DNA of 64,000 bases from Sphingomonas faeni (GTDB taxonomy: Bacteria; Pseudomonadota; Alphaproteobacteria; Sphingomonadales; Sphingomonadaceae). Below the pieces are notes generated by a model that saw only the letters and a list, made by a program, of their open reading frames with translations, was not told where the DNA came from and ran no database searches. Positions 29,804 through 38,424 of this stretch are shown here, one piece after another. The stretch is from positions 630,001-694,000 of the forward strand of contig NZ_JAUSZF010000001.1 in the NCBI RefSeq assembly GCF_030817315.1, written 5' to 3'. Position 1 is the stretch's first letter; every line of letters begins with the position of its first letter. A program made the translations under genes and the position numbers.

Positions 29804-30133
29804 ATGAAGCTTTTCATCAGCGTCGCTTCGGCGGCGATCGTCGGCGCGTGCCTGCTTTCGGCAGGTGCTTCGGCCAGTTCCGGGCGCGAGCCGGTGTCGG
29901 TACGCGTGTCGCGCGTCGGGCTCGACCTGACCAGCGACGCCGGGCGGACCGCGTTCCAGCGCCGGCTGCGATCGGCGATCGCCAGCGCCTGCCAGCCACG
30001 TAGCGGGGGGCTCGACGCGCTCGCCGATGCGCAGCGGTGCTGCAAGGAAATGACCGTGGATGCGGACGTGAAGATCGCGGTGTTGTTTGGGCGTAGTGGG
30101 ACGCAGATCGCGAGCATCGGTACGGCTCGGTGA
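29804..30133 (+). CDS. UrcA-family protein
   Basis: 109 aa with an ATG at 29804 preceded by GAGGAA. The signal peptide ends GASAS. The mature protein has the family pattern VRVSRVGLDLTSDAGRTAFQ, then RRLRSAIASACQP and two further Cys around CCKEM. UrcA-type proteins are small periplasmic proteins abundant in sphingomonads and caulobacters, of unknown role. It is followed by a GC-rich hairpin 45 bases downstream. Confidence 0.8.
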   Translation: MKLFISVASAAIVGACLLSAGASASSGREPVSVRVSRVGLDLTSDAGRTAFQRRLRSAIASACQPRSGGLDALADAQRCCKEMTVDADVKIAVLFGRSGTQIASIGTAR

Positions 30134-30177
30134 ACCAGCGCGCGGCGAACTGATCTTTCGGCGGAGTCGCTCCGACA

Positions 30178-30201
30178 ATCCTCCCCCGCAAGGGGGAGGA
30201 T
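30178..30201. repeat. Short intergenic palindrome (CTCCCCC-type)
   Basis: ATCCTCCCCC and GGGGGAGGAT form a perfect stem around GCAA. No T-run follows, but it may still terminate the UrcA gene. The same sequence core recurs within the longer repeat at 62357, so it belongs to a dispersed family. Confidence 0.75.
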
Positions 30202-30292
30202 CGTTAGGGGAGGCGTCCCAAATCAGGGCGAACCACTGCCTGATTTATATCTGTCATAAGATTGTCATCGTAAGGGCCGACTGCACATTCCC

Positions 30293-31963
30293 ATGGCAAC
30301 CTCCACATTTGCACCCGGCGCGATGACGGCTGATTCGGCCGCTACGGCGCCAGCGCTGCACACCGGTCCCAAGCTCGATCATTCGCTGCATCCGTCGGGG
30401 CGGTGGATCTTCCTTGCCGTCCTGATCGGCGGGCTGGCCTATGCCGGGTTCAGCATCGCGTTCGACACCGCACAGGTCGGCGAAAGCCTGGCGGGCGGAG
30501 CGTTCGCGTTCCTTGCGCTGGCGTTGCTGATCGCGCTCGGGTTCGAGTTCGTGAACGGGTTCCATGATACTGCCAATGCGGTCGCCACCGTCATCTACAC
30601 GCACTCGATGCCCGCGCCGTTCGCGGTCGTATGGTCGGGGTTCTTCAACTTCCTCGGCGTGATGCTGTCGTCGGGCGCGGTGGCGTATTCGATCGTCACG
30701 CTGTTGCCGGTCGACCTGATCCTGAACGTCGGCAGTGTTGGCGGGTTCGCGATGATCTTCGCGCTGCTGCTCGCGGCGATCCTGTGGAACCTCGCGACCT
30801 GGGCGGTCGGGCTGCCCAACTCGTCGAGCCATGCGCTGATCGGCTCGATCCTCGGCGTCGGCCTCGCCAACCAGCTCATCAATGGCGGCGGGGCCGATGG
30901 GACGTCGGGCGTCGATATGGTGCAGGTGTGGAAAGTGCTCTCCGCGCTCGCGTTCAGCCCGGTCGTCGGGTTCGTCGGCGCGCTGCTGATGCTGCTCGTG
31001 ATGAAGCGGTTCCTGCGCGACAAGAAACTGTACGAGGCGCCCGAGGGCCAGACGCCGCCGCCGCGCGGCATCCGGGCGCTGCTGATCGGTACCTGCACCG
31101 CGGTCAGCTTCGCGCATGGCAGCAACGACGGGCAGAAGGGCATGGGGCTGATCATGCTCATCCTGATCGGCTGCGCGCCGACCGCCTATGCGCTGAACCG
31201 GACGATGCCCGAAAGCGCGATGCCGGCGTTCGTGCAGACGGCGCAATCCGCGTCGGCGGCGTATCGCGCGCATGCCGATGGTGCACCTGCCGATGTCGGT
31301 ACGGCGCGCGCGCAGGTCACGCAGGCGCTAAAGACCAAGCACGTCGCCGACCCGGTCATCTATGGCGCGTTGGCGGCGTTGTCGGACGACGTGTCGAGCC
31401 GGATCGAGGGCTATGGCTCGCTCGGCAAGGTGCCCGCGGCGGCGACGCCGAACCTGCGCAACGACATGTACCTCGTGCTCGATACGACCAAGCTGATCGC
31501 CGAGGACAAGTCCGCGCAGAGCCGCTTTACCGCGCAGGAGATCACGACGCTCAAGAGCTACAATAGCGGGCTCGAACAGGGCACGCGGTACATCCCGACC
31601 TGGGTGAAGGTCACCGTCGCGTTGGCGCTGGGGCTGGGGACGATGGTCGGGTGGAAGCGGATCGTCGTCACCGTGGGCGAGCGGATCGGCAAGACGCACC
31701 TGACCTACGGGATGGGCGCGTCGGCCGAGCTGGTCGCGGCCGCGACGATCCTGCTGGCGGTCAAATACGGCATGCCGGTGTCGACCACGCACATCCTGTC
31801 TTCTGGTGTGGCGGGCGCGAGTGTTGCCAACGGGGCTGGGTTGCAGCGTCGTACCGTGATGAACATGGCGCTGGCGTGGGTGATGACGTTGCCGGTGGCG
31901 ATGTTGCTGTCGGGTGGGTTGTATTGGTTGCTGCTGACGCTGGCGCATTCGCTGGGGTATTGA
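30293..31963 (+). CDS. Inorganic phosphate transporter, PiT family
   Basis: 556 aa with many membrane segments. The two PiT family signatures are present: GFEFVNGFHDTANAVATVIY (about residue 85) and, in the second half, GMPVSTTHILSSGVAGAS. SFAHGSNDGQKGMGL marks the internal duplicate. A non-membrane insert of about 120 residues (about 305-430, Ala/Asp/Ser/Thr-rich) separates the halves, longer than in E. coli PitA. It imports phosphate with protons or as a metal-phosphate complex. No PhoU-type gene is adjacent. Confidence 0.92.
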   Translation: MATSTFAPGAMTADSAATAPALHTGPKLDHSLHPSGRWIFLAVLIGGLAYAGFSIAFDTAQVGESLAGGAFAFLALALLIALGFEFVNGFHDTANAVATVIYTHSMPAPFAVVWSGFFNFLGVMLSSGAVAYSIVTLLPVDLILNVGSVGGFAMIFALLLAAILWNLATWAVGLPNSSSHALIGSILGVGLANQLINGGGADGTSGVDMVQVWKVLSALAFSPVVGFVGALLMLLVMKRFLRDKKLYEAPEGQTPPPRGIRALLIGTCTAVSFAHGSNDGQKGMGLIMLILIGCAPTAYALNRTMPESAMPAFVQTAQSASAAYRAHADGAPADVGTARAQVTQALKTKHVADPVIYGALAALSDDVSSRIEGYGSLGKVPAAATPNLRNDMYLVLDTTKLIAEDKSAQSRFTAQEITTLKSYNSGLEQGTRYIPTWVKVTVALALGLGTMVGWKRIVVTVGERIGKTHLTYGMGASAELVAAATILLAVKYGMPVSTTHILSSGVAGASVANGAGLQRRTVMNMALAWVMTLPVAMLLSGGLYWLLLTLAHSLGY

Positions 31964-31969
31964 GCGGCT

Positions 31970-32003
31970 CCCCGTCATCCAGACGAAAGTCAGGATGACG
32001 GGG
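31970..32003. repeat. Short inverted repeat after the phosphate transporter
   Basis: CCCCGTCATCC at 31970-31980 pairs with GGATGACGGGG at 31992-32003 around AGACGAAAGTCA. It is placed 7 bases after the transporter stop and probably acts as a terminator hairpin. It shares the GTCATCC and ACGAAAGT elements with the longer repeat at 54849. Confidence 0.75.
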
Positions 32004-32089
32004 GTAGGTTGGTACAGGCCGGGTGCGCGGTGCCCGATGCCGGCACGGGGTATGGGAACCGGTTCCTTGCGTTGCGGGTTGCCGGGACC

Positions 32090-33037
32090 ATGCGATTGCG
32101 ATGCTCGATATGCGGAAACTGGGATTGGCTCGCACGCGACGGCTGGTTCGAGTGTAGCCACTGCCGCCTGCTGGTCCGCGATGTGAGCGAGGTTGGCGCG
32201 GTGGCGGAGGACATCATCGCGCGGCTCGAACGCGGCATCGTCGATCTGGAGCGCGAGCCCGCCGAGCGCTGGATGCTCGACCCGGCAGGGTTACGCAATG
32301 CGGCATGGCGGTTCGGGTTCGAGGTCGAACCGATCGAAACGACGCACGATGACGTCCGCTTTCCCCCGGATTACCGGCCCGCTCGCGCGCGTTCGATCGC
32401 AGCGACGCCGGTACCGCATGCGATCGGCCTTGGCATCATGGCGCGGCCTGCCGACATGAGCGACATCCTGGAGATCGCGACCGATTACCGCCATGCGTTT
32501 ACCCGGATCGTGGTGCTGCTCGACGGTACTGCAGACCACGCACGCGAGCTCGCCGAGCGGGTGCCGTGGATCGAAGTCCAGAGCCACCCACTCGACGGAG
32601 ATTTTGCGCGCCAGCGCAACCGGTTGCAGGACATGATGCAGACGCAATGGGTGCTGCAGATCGATACCGACGAGCGACCGGACGCGGCACTGCTGGGTGC
32701 GCTGGGCTGGCTGGTCGCGGCGGCGGATCGCGACGGGCTGCGTTCGCTGGGGTTGCCGCGAAGAAACCTCGTCGATGGGGTACAGTCGGCATCGTATCCC
32801 GACATCCAGTACCGCCTCAATTGCAGCAACATCCGATTTGCCGGACGCGTGCATGAACGGCCCGTTGTGCCGTTCGTCGAGAGTTCGCTCGCGCTGGCCG
32901 GTGCGCTCGAACACCGGCTCGACGGCGAGCGGGTGCGCGAGCGAACGCGGATCTACGAGGCGATGTCGACGGGCGCGGGCAGGCCGGAGGACGAGGCGTT
33001 GCTGCTAGCCCCCTTCGATTCCGTCGCGGTGCGATAG
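32090..33037 (+). CDS. Glycosyltransferase-like protein with N-terminal zinc ribbon
   Basis: 315 aa from the ATG at 32090. An upstream ATG adds 27 residues without features. Residues 1-25 form a treble CxxC pair (CSICGNWDWLARDGWFECSHC). After a linker, a GT2-like domain follows, with FTRIVVLLDGTADHA, DFARQRNRLQDM and WVLQIDTDERPD as the nucleotide-sugar metal motif, then YRLNCSNIRFAGRVHERP. The zinc ribbon fused to a GT2 core is unusual. The last 85 bases overlap the end of the convergent GT4 gene. Confidence 0.78.
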   Translation: MRLRCSICGNWDWLARDGWFECSHCRLLVRDVSEVGAVAEDIIARLERGIVDLEREPAERWMLDPAGLRNAAWRFGFEVEPIETTHDDVRFPPDYRPARARSIAATPVPHAIGLGIMARPADMSDILEIATDYRHAFTRIVVLLDGTADHARELAERVPWIEVQSHPLDGDFARQRNRLQDMMQTQWVLQIDTDERPDAALLGALGWLVAAADRDGLRSLGLPRRNLVDGVQSASYPDIQYRLNCSNIRFAGRVHERPVVPFVESSLALAGALEHRLDGERVRERTRIYEAMSTGAGRPEDEALLLAPFDSVAVR

Positions 33038-34221
33038 ACAGCGATCGTCTGCGCCGCGAGCGTATCGCGCGTGAACATGCCCGATGCCTTGCGGCTGGCC
33101 GCGGCATAGTGCGCGCGTAACGCCGGGTCCTCGATCAAGCGCTGGATCTGGGTCGCGAGATCGTCCCCGGTGCAGTGTTTGGCGAGCAGCCCTGCACCAC
33201 TTTCCCCGATGAACAGCCGCGCGCTCGGGTCCTCGGCGCAGGCAACGACCGGGCGGCCGAACATCATCGCCTCCTGATAGACGAGCCCGAAGCTTTCATA
33301 GCGCGACGGTGCGACGATCACGTGCGCGGCCTCCATCAGATCGTGGAGCAGCGGTTCGTCGACACGGTGGTGGCAGCGCAGTCGCGCGCGGGCGGTCGTG
33401 GGCAATGCCTTCAGGTCGTCCGCATGCACACCGACGATCGTCAGGCGGAAATCACGCATCCCGGCATCGGCACGACGCGCGAGGATCCGCAACGCCATGA
33501 TCAACGCGTCGAAGCCCTTGCGATGTTCGTCGCGCCCGACGAACAGAAGCTCGATCGGTCGCCCCTCGATGCCTTCGTCCGGGTAGGTCGCCGCAGTTCC
33601 GCGCGCGACGATCTCGGGGGGCAGGCTGAGCCCGATAACCGCGTGTCGGCCGTCTGGGTTCGGCGCCATGACACCGTATAGCGCGGCGATCTTCTTGCCG
33701 TGGAGTTGGGTGTTGGAAATGAGCGCCTTGCTGAACCGCGCGGACAGTTGCTCGGCGAGCATCGCGGCGCGTCGATCGAACCGATCGCGAAGGCTGGTGA
33801 CGTCGGCTGCGGAGGTTGCCGCCGGGGTCGAGTTGCGCGTTACGAGCGGGGCTGGGCCGGTCAGCGCGATCGCGAGACCGGGCGCGTACCAATTGGTCGC
33901 CTCGATCACGTCGAACGCCTCGCGACGATGTTCGCGCCGCACCGCGCGACGGAATGCGAGCGGAGCGACGGCATGGCCCACAGCCGCGATCTTGCGGAAC
34001 CGTGCCGACAGCGAACCTTCGCGCAGACCGCAACCGATGACCGTCACGCGTCCATCCCGGCTGGCATCCCGGTTGGCGTCCCCGCTGGCATCCCGGCGAT
34101 CCATCGTGAAGACGGTGACGTCGTGGCCGGCACCGGCCAGCGACTGCGCGATCTCACGCGCGGCACGGGTAAGGCCGCTCTTCTCGGGGGGGTAAGCCCA
34201 TGTGAGCAGAGCGATCCTCAC
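32953..34221 (-). CDS. Glycosyltransferase family 4 (GT-B)
   Basis: 422 aa. The N-terminal acceptor domain starts MRIALLTWAYPPEKSGLTRA, the C-terminal domain has ELLFVGRDEHRKGFDAL, and the donor-binding region is IVAPSRYESFGLVYQEAMM with the EX7E pair. It transfers a sugar from an activated donor, probably in exopolysaccharide or another envelope glycan. A DAS/DAN-type repeat (DASGDANRDASRD) near residue 45 is encoded by short tandem DNA repeats. It is divergent from the sucrose-synthase-like gene. Confidence 0.88.
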   Translation of the reverse strand: MRIALLTWAYPPEKSGLTRAAREIAQSLAGAGHDVTVFTMDRRDASGDANRDASRDGRVTVIGCGLREGSLSARFRKIAAVGHAVAPLAFRRAVRREHRREAFDVIEATNWYAPGLAIALTGPAPLVTRNSTPAATSAADVTSLRDRFDRRAAMLAEQLSARFSKALISNTQLHGKKIAALYGVMAPNPDGRHAVIGLSLPPEIVARGTAATYPDEGIEGRPIELLFVGRDEHRKGFDALIMALRILARRADAGMRDFRLTIVGVHADDLKALPTTARARLRCHHRVDEPLLHDLMEAAHVIVAPSRYESFGLVYQEAMMFGRPVVACAEDPSARLFIGESGAGLLAKHCTGDDLATQIQRLIEDPALRAHYAAASRKASGMFTRDTLAAQTIAVYRTATESKGASSNASSSGLPAPVDIAS

Positions 34222-34335
34222 GCGGCGTCGATCTGCGCCGGACGCATCATGCTGATCTGCATCAATGGCGGGCTTTTAAGTATCATCCGCCCGGAACCCG
34301 GCAACCCTGCCGACGGTTCCTCGGATGAATCACAG

Positions 34336-36441
34336 ATGAATGGGGGAAGGGTGTTCGTTCTACATATCGCGTTGCAGGGATGTTTACGCGCAACCGACGT
34401 GGAGTACGGAATTACCGCCGATACCGGGGGGCATATCCGGTATTTGCTCGATCTGGTCGCTGCCAGCGGGCGGAACCCGGCCATCGACCGGATGGAGATC
34501 GTCACCCGGGCCTTCCATCATGCAGCCTATGCCGAATGCTATGCCGAGCCGATCGAGACGATCGACGGCACTACGCGCATCGTACGCCTGCTCACGGCGT
34601 CCGATGCGTACCTGGCCAAGGAAGACCTGTGGACCGAGCATGACAGCTTGGTCGAGGCACTCGTCGCGCACATCGCCACGCTCGATCGCGCGCCCGACGT
34701 CATGCACGCGCATTATGCCGACGCTGGGCTGATCGCGGCGCGCGTCTCGGCACGTACCGGCATCCCCTATGTTTTCACCGCCCACTCGCTGGGTCGCGTG
34801 AAGCGCGCCGCGTTCGATCGCGACTGTGCCGAGACCGCCGGGCTCGATCGCCGCATTGCGATAGAGGAAGAGGCGATTGCCGGCGCGGCAGCGATTATCG
34901 CCTCGTCGCGCGACGAGGCCGAGGTCCAATATGCCGATTACGTTGCCTATGATCCCGGCCGGATCCGCGTGTTCGCTCCCGGTAGCGACCTGAAGCAGTT
35001 TGCGAACTGTCGCAGTGATCCGCGGGTCGATGCGCTCATCAACCGGTTCCTCGACGATCCTGCCAAGCCGGTGATCCTCGCCATCGCGCGGCCGGTGACG
35101 AAGAAGAACCTCGCGGCGCTCGTCCACGCATATGGTCGATCGCCGGCGTTGCAGGCCGCGGCCAATCTCGTGATCCTCGCCGGGACGCGCGACGACATTG
35201 CGACTTTGGAGCCCGAGATCCGCGACAATATCGCCGAGCTGCTCCAATTGATCGACCGCTACGACTTGTACGGCAAGGTGGCCTATCCGAAGCAGCACCG
35301 GCCCGACGACATCGCTGCGGTCTACGCGCATGCCCGCGTCCGGGGGGGCGTGTTCGTCAACCCGGCATTGAACGAACCGTTCGGACTGACGTTGCTAGAA
35401 GCCGCCGCAAGCGGCCTGCCGGTTGTCGCAACCGATAGTGGCGGGCCGAACGACATCGTCGAGACCTGCGGCAACGGTATCCTCGTCGATCCGCGCTCGC
35501 CGACCGCGATCATCGATGCGATCGTCAAGATCCTCGACGATCCGGCGCTCTGGTCGCGCTATTCCGCGGCGGGGTCGGTCGCGATACGCGCGTATGACTG
35601 GGATCGTCACGTGCAACTCTATGCCGGGTTGCTCGAAGAGGTCGTCGGCGCATCGGTACCGTCGATCGCCGATCGCGATCCCGCGCTGCTTCTCGTGTCG
35701 GACATCGACGGAACGTTGATCGGTTGCGCACAAGGCGTCGGCGACTTTGCCGCGTGGCACGAGGCACAGACCGACGTCGCATTCGCGATCGCGACCGGGC
35801 GCAGTTTCCACAGTGCGATGGCGGTGCTCGGACAGCATGACGCGCCGCGTCCCGAGATCCTGATCACATCGGTCGGTTCGGAAATCTATTACCGGACGGT
35901 GCGCGGGGCGGTGTACGACCGCGATACCGAGTGGGACGGCATCATCGCCGCGGGCTGGGACCGCGAGGCGGTTGCTGCGCTGATCGGGCAATATGCCGGA
36001 CTGACGCCGCAAAGCCCGCTCGAGCAACGTCGGTTCAAGCTCAGCTATTTTGCGGACGGCGACATGGCCGCCGCGGAACGCGTTCGCGCGCTACTGGCCG
36101 AACATGGCCATAGCTGCTCGATCATCCAGAGCCATGGGCGTTACCTCGACGTCCTGCCGCACGCCGCGTCGAAGGGCACCGCGGTCGAGCACGTCCGCCG
36201 CCGGCTGGGGCTCGAACCGCGCCAGGTGATCGTCGCGGGCGACAGTGGCAACGATATCGAGATGCTGCGATCGTCGCGGCACGCGATCATCGTCGGCAAT
36301 TATTCCGATGGCCTGGCCGCGCGCGCGGACCTTGCGCATGGCTATGTCGCGGTTGGTCATCACGCGCGCGGTGTGATCGAGGGGGTGGCGTATTTCCGCG
36401 CCGCCGCTGGGCATGGCGAACGGATCAAGCTGGCATCGTGA
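34336..36441 (+). CDS. Sucrose-phosphate synthase-like glycosyltransferase fused to HAD-IIB phosphatase
   Basis: 701 aa from the ATG at 34336. An ATG at 34249 is possible, but it leaves only 27 bases to the divergent gene. The GT-B part has LHIALQGCLRATDVEYG, DTGGHIRYLLDLV, THIATLDRAPDVMHAHYADA, SLGRVKR and NEPFGLTLLEAAASGLP. From about residue 450 a HAD phosphatase follows, with SDIDGTLIG and GDSGNDIEM. This domain order matches bidomain sucrose-phosphate synthases, which make and dephosphorylate sucrose-6-phosphate. A related disaccharide product is equally possible. Confidence 0.85.
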   Translation: MNGGRVFVLHIALQGCLRATDVEYGITADTGGHIRYLLDLVAASGRNPAIDRMEIVTRAFHHAAYAECYAEPIETIDGTTRIVRLLTASDAYLAKEDLWTEHDSLVEALVAHIATLDRAPDVMHAHYADAGLIAARVSARTGIPYVFTAHSLGRVKRAAFDRDCAETAGLDRRIAIEEEAIAGAAAIIASSRDEAEVQYADYVAYDPGRIRVFAPGSDLKQFANCRSDPRVDALINRFLDDPAKPVILAIARPVTKKNLAALVHAYGRSPALQAAANLVILAGTRDDIATLEPEIRDNIAELLQLIDRYDLYGKVAYPKQHRPDDIAAVYAHARVRGGVFVNPALNEPFGLTLLEAAASGLPVVATDSGGPNDIVETCGNGILVDPRSPTAIIDAIVKILDDPALWSRYSAAGSVAIRAYDWDRHVQLYAGLLEEVVGASVPSIADRDPALLLVSDIDGTLIGCAQGVGDFAAWHEAQTDVAFAIATGRSFHSAMAVLGQHDAPRPEILITSVGSEIYYRTVRGAVYDRDTEWDGIIAAGWDREAVAALIGQYAGLTPQSPLEQRRFKLSYFADGDMAAAERVRALLAEHGHSCSIIQSHGRYLDVLPHAASKGTAVEHVRRRLGLEPRQVIVAGDSGNDIEMLRSSRHAIIVGNYSDGLAARADLAHGYVAVGHHARGVIEGVAYFRAAAGHGERIKLAS

Positions 36442-37295
36442 GCATCAGCGTCCTGACGCTGGTCCGCGGTCGGCGCGCGCACCTCGTCAACCTCATCGCC
36501 GGCCTGAACGCATCGACGCGCAAGCCCGACGAACTGGTCGTGGCCTATATGCAGGACGCGCCGCACGTCGACCTGCCGGCGACCGATTTTCCGGTGCGCG
36601 CAGTGTTCGTCGCGGGCGACGAGATGCCGTTGGCCGCGGCGCGCAACCGCGCGGCAACGGCGGCCGTCGGTGAGCAGCTGATCTTTCTCGACGTCGATTG
36701 CGTACCGTCGCCGACACTGGTCGATCGGTATGCCGAAACCGCCGGATCGCCGGGTGGGATCAGGCTCGGCGAAGTGCTGTATCTGCCGGCCGAGGCATTG
36801 GAGGGCGGGATCGATTTCGCCTTGCTGGACCGGATCGGCGTGCGTCACCCCGCCAAGCCACCGATCGCGACCGACGAAATCCGGCCGACACCAAGCCATG
36901 GCGAGCTTTGGGGCCTGTCGTTTGCGATCTCGGCGGCGGACTGGATGCGGGCAGGGGGGATGGACGAGCGCTATGTCGGTTACGGCGGCGAGGAGACCGA
37001 CTTTGCCGCACGGCTGGAGAAGGCTGGTGTGCCGATGTGGTGGGTCGGCGGTGCGCGGGCGTATCACCAGCATCATGTCGTCCATACGCCCGCCTATCAA
37101 CATTTCGATGCGATCGTCCGCAACGCGCGACTGTTCCGTGCGACATGGGGGCGGGGGTGCATGGATTACTGGCTGGGGCATTTCGACGAGCGCGGTCTGA
37201 TCGCGTGGGATGCGGACACGATTACCGTGCTGCGGGGGCCGACCGCGGAAGAGGTTGCTGCGTCGAGGATGCCGCCGGAGATTTTGTTCAGCTGA
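36438..37295 (+). CDS. Glycosyltransferase family 2 (galactosyltransferase-type C-terminus)
   Basis: 285 aa with a GTG start that overlaps the preceding stop (GTGA), so it is co-translated. GT-A motifs are LTLVRGRRAHLVNLIAGL, the metal motif IFLDVDCVPS and GMDERYVGYGGEETDFAARL, the typical acceptor-side segment. The preceding gene probably makes a sucrose-type product, so this enzyme may extend it or act in the same glycan. The substrate is unknown. Confidence 0.86.
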   Translation: MSISVLTLVRGRRAHLVNLIAGLNASTRKPDELVVAYMQDAPHVDLPATDFPVRAVFVAGDEMPLAAARNRAATAAVGEQLIFLDVDCVPSPTLVDRYAETAGSPGGIRLGEVLYLPAEALEGGIDFALLDRIGVRHPAKPPIATDEIRPTPSHGELWGLSFAISAADWMRAGGMDERYVGYGGEETDFAARLEKAGVPMWWVGGARAYHQHHVVHTPAYQHFDAIVRNARLFRATWGRGCMDYWLGHFDERGLIAWDADTITVLRGPTAEEVAASRMPPEILFS

Positions 37296-37323
37296 GATGC
37301 GGCTCAACGCCAGGACGGGGTTT

Positions 37324-38424
37324 CTACCCCGCGGCCCAGAGCGAAACCGCCAGCCCTTCCAAATAGTCCGCGGCGACCTTGGCGGCATCGGCGTCGTACA
37401 GGTCGGCGAGAGCGGTCGGATCGAGTGCCTTTGCAGCGTCGAGAATACCGCGCCACGGCGCCAGTGCCCCGGGCCATGACGGGAGTGCAATCGCCGCGCC
37501 CAGTTCCGCCAGCCGCTCCGCCTTGCGGGTCTGCTCGCCGAAATAGCGCCATTCGGGGGCGCAGACGTAAGGCCGACCGACGCGTGCGATCTCGTGCACG
37601 GTGTTGTCACCCGCCGATGCGATGACGACATCGGCGGCGGCGATGTGGTCGGTGACGCCGGGGACCCAGCCGAGTTCGACGAGATTGCCGAAATCGGTTT
37701 CATGCCCCTCGCGGTGGACCGGCCCGAGCACCAGCCACAGGGCGTCCGGCACTGCGCGCGCCGCCATCGTCAGCGGTGCGTAAGGAGTCCCTGCGCCGCC
37801 GCCGCCGGTAAGCACGACGATGATTTCCTTGGTTGGATCGAGGCCGAGTTTCGCGCGTGCCTCGGCCTTGGTCGGAACGGGGTCGACGGTGGTGCAAAGA
37901 CCGCCTGCGTAACACGTGTTGGCGCGCACCCAGTCGGGGGTGTCGGCCTGTTCGAGCGCTTCGCCGAACGGCGCCAGCAAGCCGACGCTCGCCTGGTACG
38001 CGCCCAAATGACCGGGATCGAGGCGGTCGCCGTGCATGCGAATGCTGATCGCGGGTACGCTCGCGATCCGGGCGAGCAATGCGATCTCCGCCGAGACGTC
38101 GACCACGAATAGCGCCGGGTCGACGTCGTCGAGGTGATCGACGATCGTCCGCATCGTCGCCCGGGTCTTCGCGACGCCGAGCGGAACGCAGTGCATCACC
38201 TCGGGCGTGGCCTGCGCGAACAGGCCCGGAGTAGGCACCGGCGCGCCGATCATGTCGGGCAGCGCGGCGATCGTGATCGGCCGCTCGAACCCGTCGAACA
38301 GCGACGGCTTGGCGGTCAGGATCGTTACCGCGCGATCGGCCGGCAGTTCGCGGATGATCGCCATCGCGCGATTGGCATGCCCGCGGCCCTGATGATGGAT
38401 GAAGAACGTGATCGGCTGGCTCAT
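37324..38424 (-). CDS. MurG-like glycosyltransferase (GT28-type)
   Basis: 366 aa from the ATG at 38424. The open frame upstream belongs to a shadow of the next gene. Typical elements are FFIHHQGRGHANRAMAII (the N-terminal G-loop), GLLAPFGEALEQADTPDW, VVLTGGGGAGTPYAPLTMAA and the donor site ADVVIASAGDNTVHEIARVGRP. The fold fits MurG and related UDP-sugar transferases, but the acceptor is not visible. It is ATGA-coupled to the sulfotransferase-like gene upstream. Confidence 0.83.
   Translation of the reverse strand: MSQPITFFIHHQGRGHANRAMAIIRELPADRAVTILTAKPSLFDGFERPITIAALPDMIGAPVPTPGLFAQATPEVMHCVPLGVAKTRATMRTIVDHLDDVDPALFVVDVSAEIALLARIASVPAISIRMHGDRLDPGHLGAYQASVGLLAPFGEALEQADTPDWVRANTCYAGGLCTTVDPVPTKAEARAKLGLDPTKEIIVVLTGGGGAGTPYAPLTMAARAVPDALWLVLGPVHREGHETDFGNLVELGWVPGVTDHIAAADVVIASAGDNTVHEIARVGRPYVCAPEWRYFGEQTRKAERLAELGAAIALPSWPGALAPWRGILDAAKALDPTALADLYDADAAKVAADYLEGLAVSLWAAG

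Noticed and set aside
33700-34335. Long upstream extension of the sucrose-synthase-like gene
   Set aside because: The extension is antisense to the GT4 gene and has no family features. The conserved protein starts at LHIALQG, so the ATG at 34336 is preferred.
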